DNA of 64,000 nucleotides from Bradyrhizobium sp. CCGB01 (GTDB taxonomy: Bacteria > Pseudomonadota > Alphaproteobacteria > Rhizobiales > Xanthobacteraceae), in contig NZ_JANADK010000001.1 in the NCBI RefSeq assembly GCF_024199795.1, positions 930,001 to 994,000 on the forward strand. The letters run 5' to 3'. The notes beneath the pieces were generated by a model. That model was not told the DNA's origin and did not search any database. It was given only the letters and a program-made list of their open reading frames with translations. Shown one piece after another: positions 61,907 through 64,000 of this stretch; the stretch's first letter is position 1, and the number at the start of each line of letters is the position of its first letter. Both the position numbers and the translations under genes were made by a program.

Positions 61907-64000
61907 TCAGCCCGCGACGTCGCGCAGACCCGGCAGCAGCGGCGTGGTCGGATTGACCGGCACGTTCCAGATCTCCTCGGCGTATTCGCGGATGGTGCGG
62001 TCCGAGGAGAACCAGGCCATGCGCGCGACGTTCAGGATGGAGGCGCGCGTCCAGGCCGGCGCCACCTGCCAACGTGCGTCGACGCTGCGCTGCGCCTCGT
62101 AATAGGAATCGAAATCGGCGCTGACCATGTAATGGTCGAGATAGCGCAGCGCGTGCGCGATGGATTCGAAGCGGCCGGGATCGCCGGGCGAGAACTCGCC
62201 GGTGCCGATCGCATTGATGGCGCGCTGGAGCTTTGGCGAATTGCGGATCACGTCGGAGGCATCCAGCCCCTGCTTGCGGCGGATCATCACGTCGCCGGCC
62301 TCCATGCCGAAGATCGCGATGTTCTCCGCGCCGACATGGTCGCGGATCTCGATGTTGGCACCGTCGAGCGTGCCGATGGTGAGGGCGCCGTTCAGTGACA
62401 GCTTCATGTTGCCGGTGCCGGAGGCCTCCATGCCGGCGGTCGAGATCTGCTCCGACAGGTCGGCCGCGGGAATGATCACCTCCGCAAGGCTGACATTGTA
62501 GTCGGGCAGGAAGACGACCTTCAGCTTGCCGCCGATCGCGGGATCGTTGTTGACGACCTCCGCGACGTCGTTGATCAGCTTGATGATCAGCTTGGCGTAC
62601 TTGTAACTCGCGGCGGCCTTGCCGGCGAAGACTTTCACCCGCGGCACCCAGTTGCCATTGGGATCATCCTTCATCCCCTGATACAGCGCCACCGTCTCGA
62701 TGACGTTGAGCAGCTGGCGCTTGTATTCGTGGATGCGCTTGATCTGCACGTCGAACAGCGCGCTCGGATCGACCTTGATGCCGAGCCGCTCGCCGATCAG
62801 ACGCGCAAGCGCGGTCTTGTTGTGCAGCTTGACGCTGCGGAATTTCTTCTGGAATTCGACGTCGCTGGCGCGGGCCTCGATCAGGCTGAGCTGGGTCGGA
62901 TCGTCCAGCACGGCATCGCCACAGGTCTCGCGCAGCAGGTCAGTCAGCTTCGGGTTCGCCAGCATCAGCCAGCGGCGGAAGGTGATGCCGTTGGTCTTAT
63001 TGGTGATGCGCCCGGGATAGAGATGGTTGAGATCGTGAAACACGGTCTCGCGCATCAGGTCCGAATGCATCGCCGAGACGCCGTTGATGCGGTGCGAGCC
63101 GACGAAGGCGAGCTGGCCCATGCGGACGCGGCGTCCGCTCTTCTCGTCGATCAGCGAGACCGAGGCGCGGAAATCGATGTCGCCGGGGGCGCGCGCTTCG
63201 GCGAGCGCGAGATGCTGGACGTTGATGCGGTAGATGATCTCGAGATGCCGCGGCAGCAGCCGCTCGAACAGCTCGACCGGCCAGGTCTCCAGCGCTTCAG
63301 GCAGCAGCGTGTGGTTGGTGTAGGAGAGCGTGGCGACCGTGATCTTCCAGGCCTCGTCCCAGCGGAAATTATGCAGGTCGACGAGGATGCGCATCAGCTC
63401 GGTGACCGCGAGGCTCGGATGGGTGTCGTTGAGCTGCACCGCGACCTTCATCGCAAGGCTGCGAAGCTGCCCGTCGGAGGTGAGGTGGCGATTGACCAGA
63501 TCCTGGAGAGAGGCCGAGACGAAGAAATATTCCTGGCGCAGGCGCAGCTCGCGGCCCGCCGGGCTCTCGTCGTTCGGATAGAGGAATTTGCAGATGGCTT
63601 CCGCGCGCGACTGCTCGGCGCTGGCGCTGACGTAGTCGCCCTTGTTGAAGGCGTCGAGCTTCAATGGATCGGGCGAGCGCGCCGACCACAGGCGCAGCGC
63701 GTTGACGTGCTGGCCGCGCCAGCCGACGATCGGCGTGTCATAGGCGATCGCCTGCACCGTCTCGCCCGGATGCCAGATCGCGCGGTCGCGGCCCTTGTCG
63801 TCGACATGCTCGACGCCGCCGCCGAAATGGATGTGATAGATCACCTCCGGCCGCTGCAATTCCCAAGGGTTGCCGAAGCTCAGCCATTCGTCCGGATATT
63901 CCTGCTGCCAGCCCTGATTGATGATCTGGCGGAACAGGCCGTAATCGTAGCGGATGCCGTAGCCGATCGCGGGGATCGAGAGCGTGGCCATGCTCTCCAT
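61907..64000 (-). CDS. glgP: Glycogen/maltodextrin phosphorylase, C-terminal part
   Basis: The last 697 codons are in the window and the N-terminal part lies beyond the right edge. The frame shows YGIRYDYGLFRQIINQGWQ at the start, LNDTHPSLAVTELMRILVD, RVKVFAGKAAASYKYAKLI and the PLP-binding ISTAGMEASGTGNMKLSLNG with the Schiff-base Lys. These are diagnostic of glycogen phosphorylase. It releases glucose-1-phosphate from glycogen. Full-length enzymes have about 820-840 residues, so roughly 130 are missing here. Confidence 0.94.
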   Translation of the reverse strand: MESMATLSIPAIGYGIRYDYGLFRQIINQGWQQEYPDEWLSFGNPWELQRPEVIYHIHFGGGVEHVDDKGRDRAIWHPGETVQAIAYDTPIVGWRGQHVNALRLWSARSPDPLKLDAFNKGDYVSASAEQSRAEAICKFLYPNDESPAGRELRLRQEYFFVSASLQDLVNRHLTSDGQLRSLAMKVAVQLNDTHPSLAVTELMRILVDLHNFRWDEAWKITVATLSYTNHTLLPEALETWPVELFERLLPRHLEIIYRINVQHLALAEARAPGDIDFRASVSLIDEKSGRRVRMGQLAFVGSHRINGVSAMHSDLMRETVFHDLNHLYPGRITNKTNGITFRRWLMLANPKLTDLLRETCGDAVLDDPTQLSLIEARASDVEFQKKFRSVKLHNKTALARLIGERLGIKVDPSALFDVQIKRIHEYKRQLLNVIETVALYQGMKDDPNGNWVPRVKVFAGKAAASYKYAKLIIKLINDVAEVVNNDPAIGGKLKVVFLPDYNVSLAEVIIPAADLSEQISTAGMEASGTGNMKLSLNGALTIGTLDGANIEIRDHVGAENIAIFGMEAGDVMIRRKQGLDASDVIRNSPKLQRAINAIGTGEFSPGDPGRFESIAHALRYLDHYMVSADFDSYYEAQRSVDARWQVAPAWTRASILNVARMAWFSSDRTIREYAEEIWNVPVNPTTPLLPGLRDVAG

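Overview
The window looks like a chromosome segment of a high-GC alphaproteobacterium, most likely Bradyrhizobium or a close relative. The main evidence is the PTS-Ntr / HprK / ChvG-ChvI / PckA neighbourhood, an alphaproteobacterial LexA box (GTTC-N7-GTTC), a Bug-type tricarboxylate binding protein, wHTH-TolB regulators and several families of intergenic inverted repeats that I associate with Bradyrhizobium. The genus is an inference from gene content, not from a search.

Positions 1 to about 19,610 appear to be one end of an integrated island. A tyrosine recombinase (18160-19413) abuts a radC gene whose 3' end is missing, so the element seems to sit inside radC. Going left from the integrase, all on the minus strand, come a secreted nuclease-like protein overlapping the integrase start, an XRE regulator with a promoter/operator, and a tightly packed defence operon: ABC-3C effector, middle component MC6, DUF2326 ATPase, two HEPN proteins each with an RX4H motif, and a DUF4365-type nuclease-like protein. 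A second module follows: a SIR2 NADase-like protein, an unknown 211-aa protein and a zinc-hook SMC/Rad50-like ATPase. Then comes a LexA-controlled imuA-imuB-dnaE2 mutagenesis cassette, and at the left edge the C-terminus of a Mrr-like nuclease. The left end of the island is not in the window.

From 20,180 rightward the genes look like ordinary chromosome. They include a VOC protein, a Tat-exported intradiol dioxygenase, an EamA exporter, an Ada/AraC regulator, map, an MscS channel, a K+/H+ antiporter, the modABC molybdate transporter, mepA, a PAS-GGDEF-EAL protein with a degenerate GGDEF site, a flavin monooxygenase-like protein, GNAT and MFS genes. A patchier stretch (38.6-47.4 kb) follows, with a shortened wHTH-TolB regulator and the fragment of a second copy, a DUF1127-containing exported protein, a Bug binding protein, an O-methyltransferase, an SRPBCC protein, a CCG iron-sulfur protein, an exported alpha/beta hydrolase and a gene-poor 0.7 kb.

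The right part holds lepA, a family-39 glycosyltransferase and the regulatory block HPr - EIIA - HprK - ChvG - ChvI, followed by a HugZ-like protein, an exported TPR-CHAT protease, pckA with a clear terminator, a thioesterase and the C-terminal part of glycogen phosphorylase, which runs off the window. The HPr/EIIA/HprK relay and the ChvGI two-component system probably link carbon and nitrogen status with acid/envelope sensing and, through pckA, gluconeogenesis.
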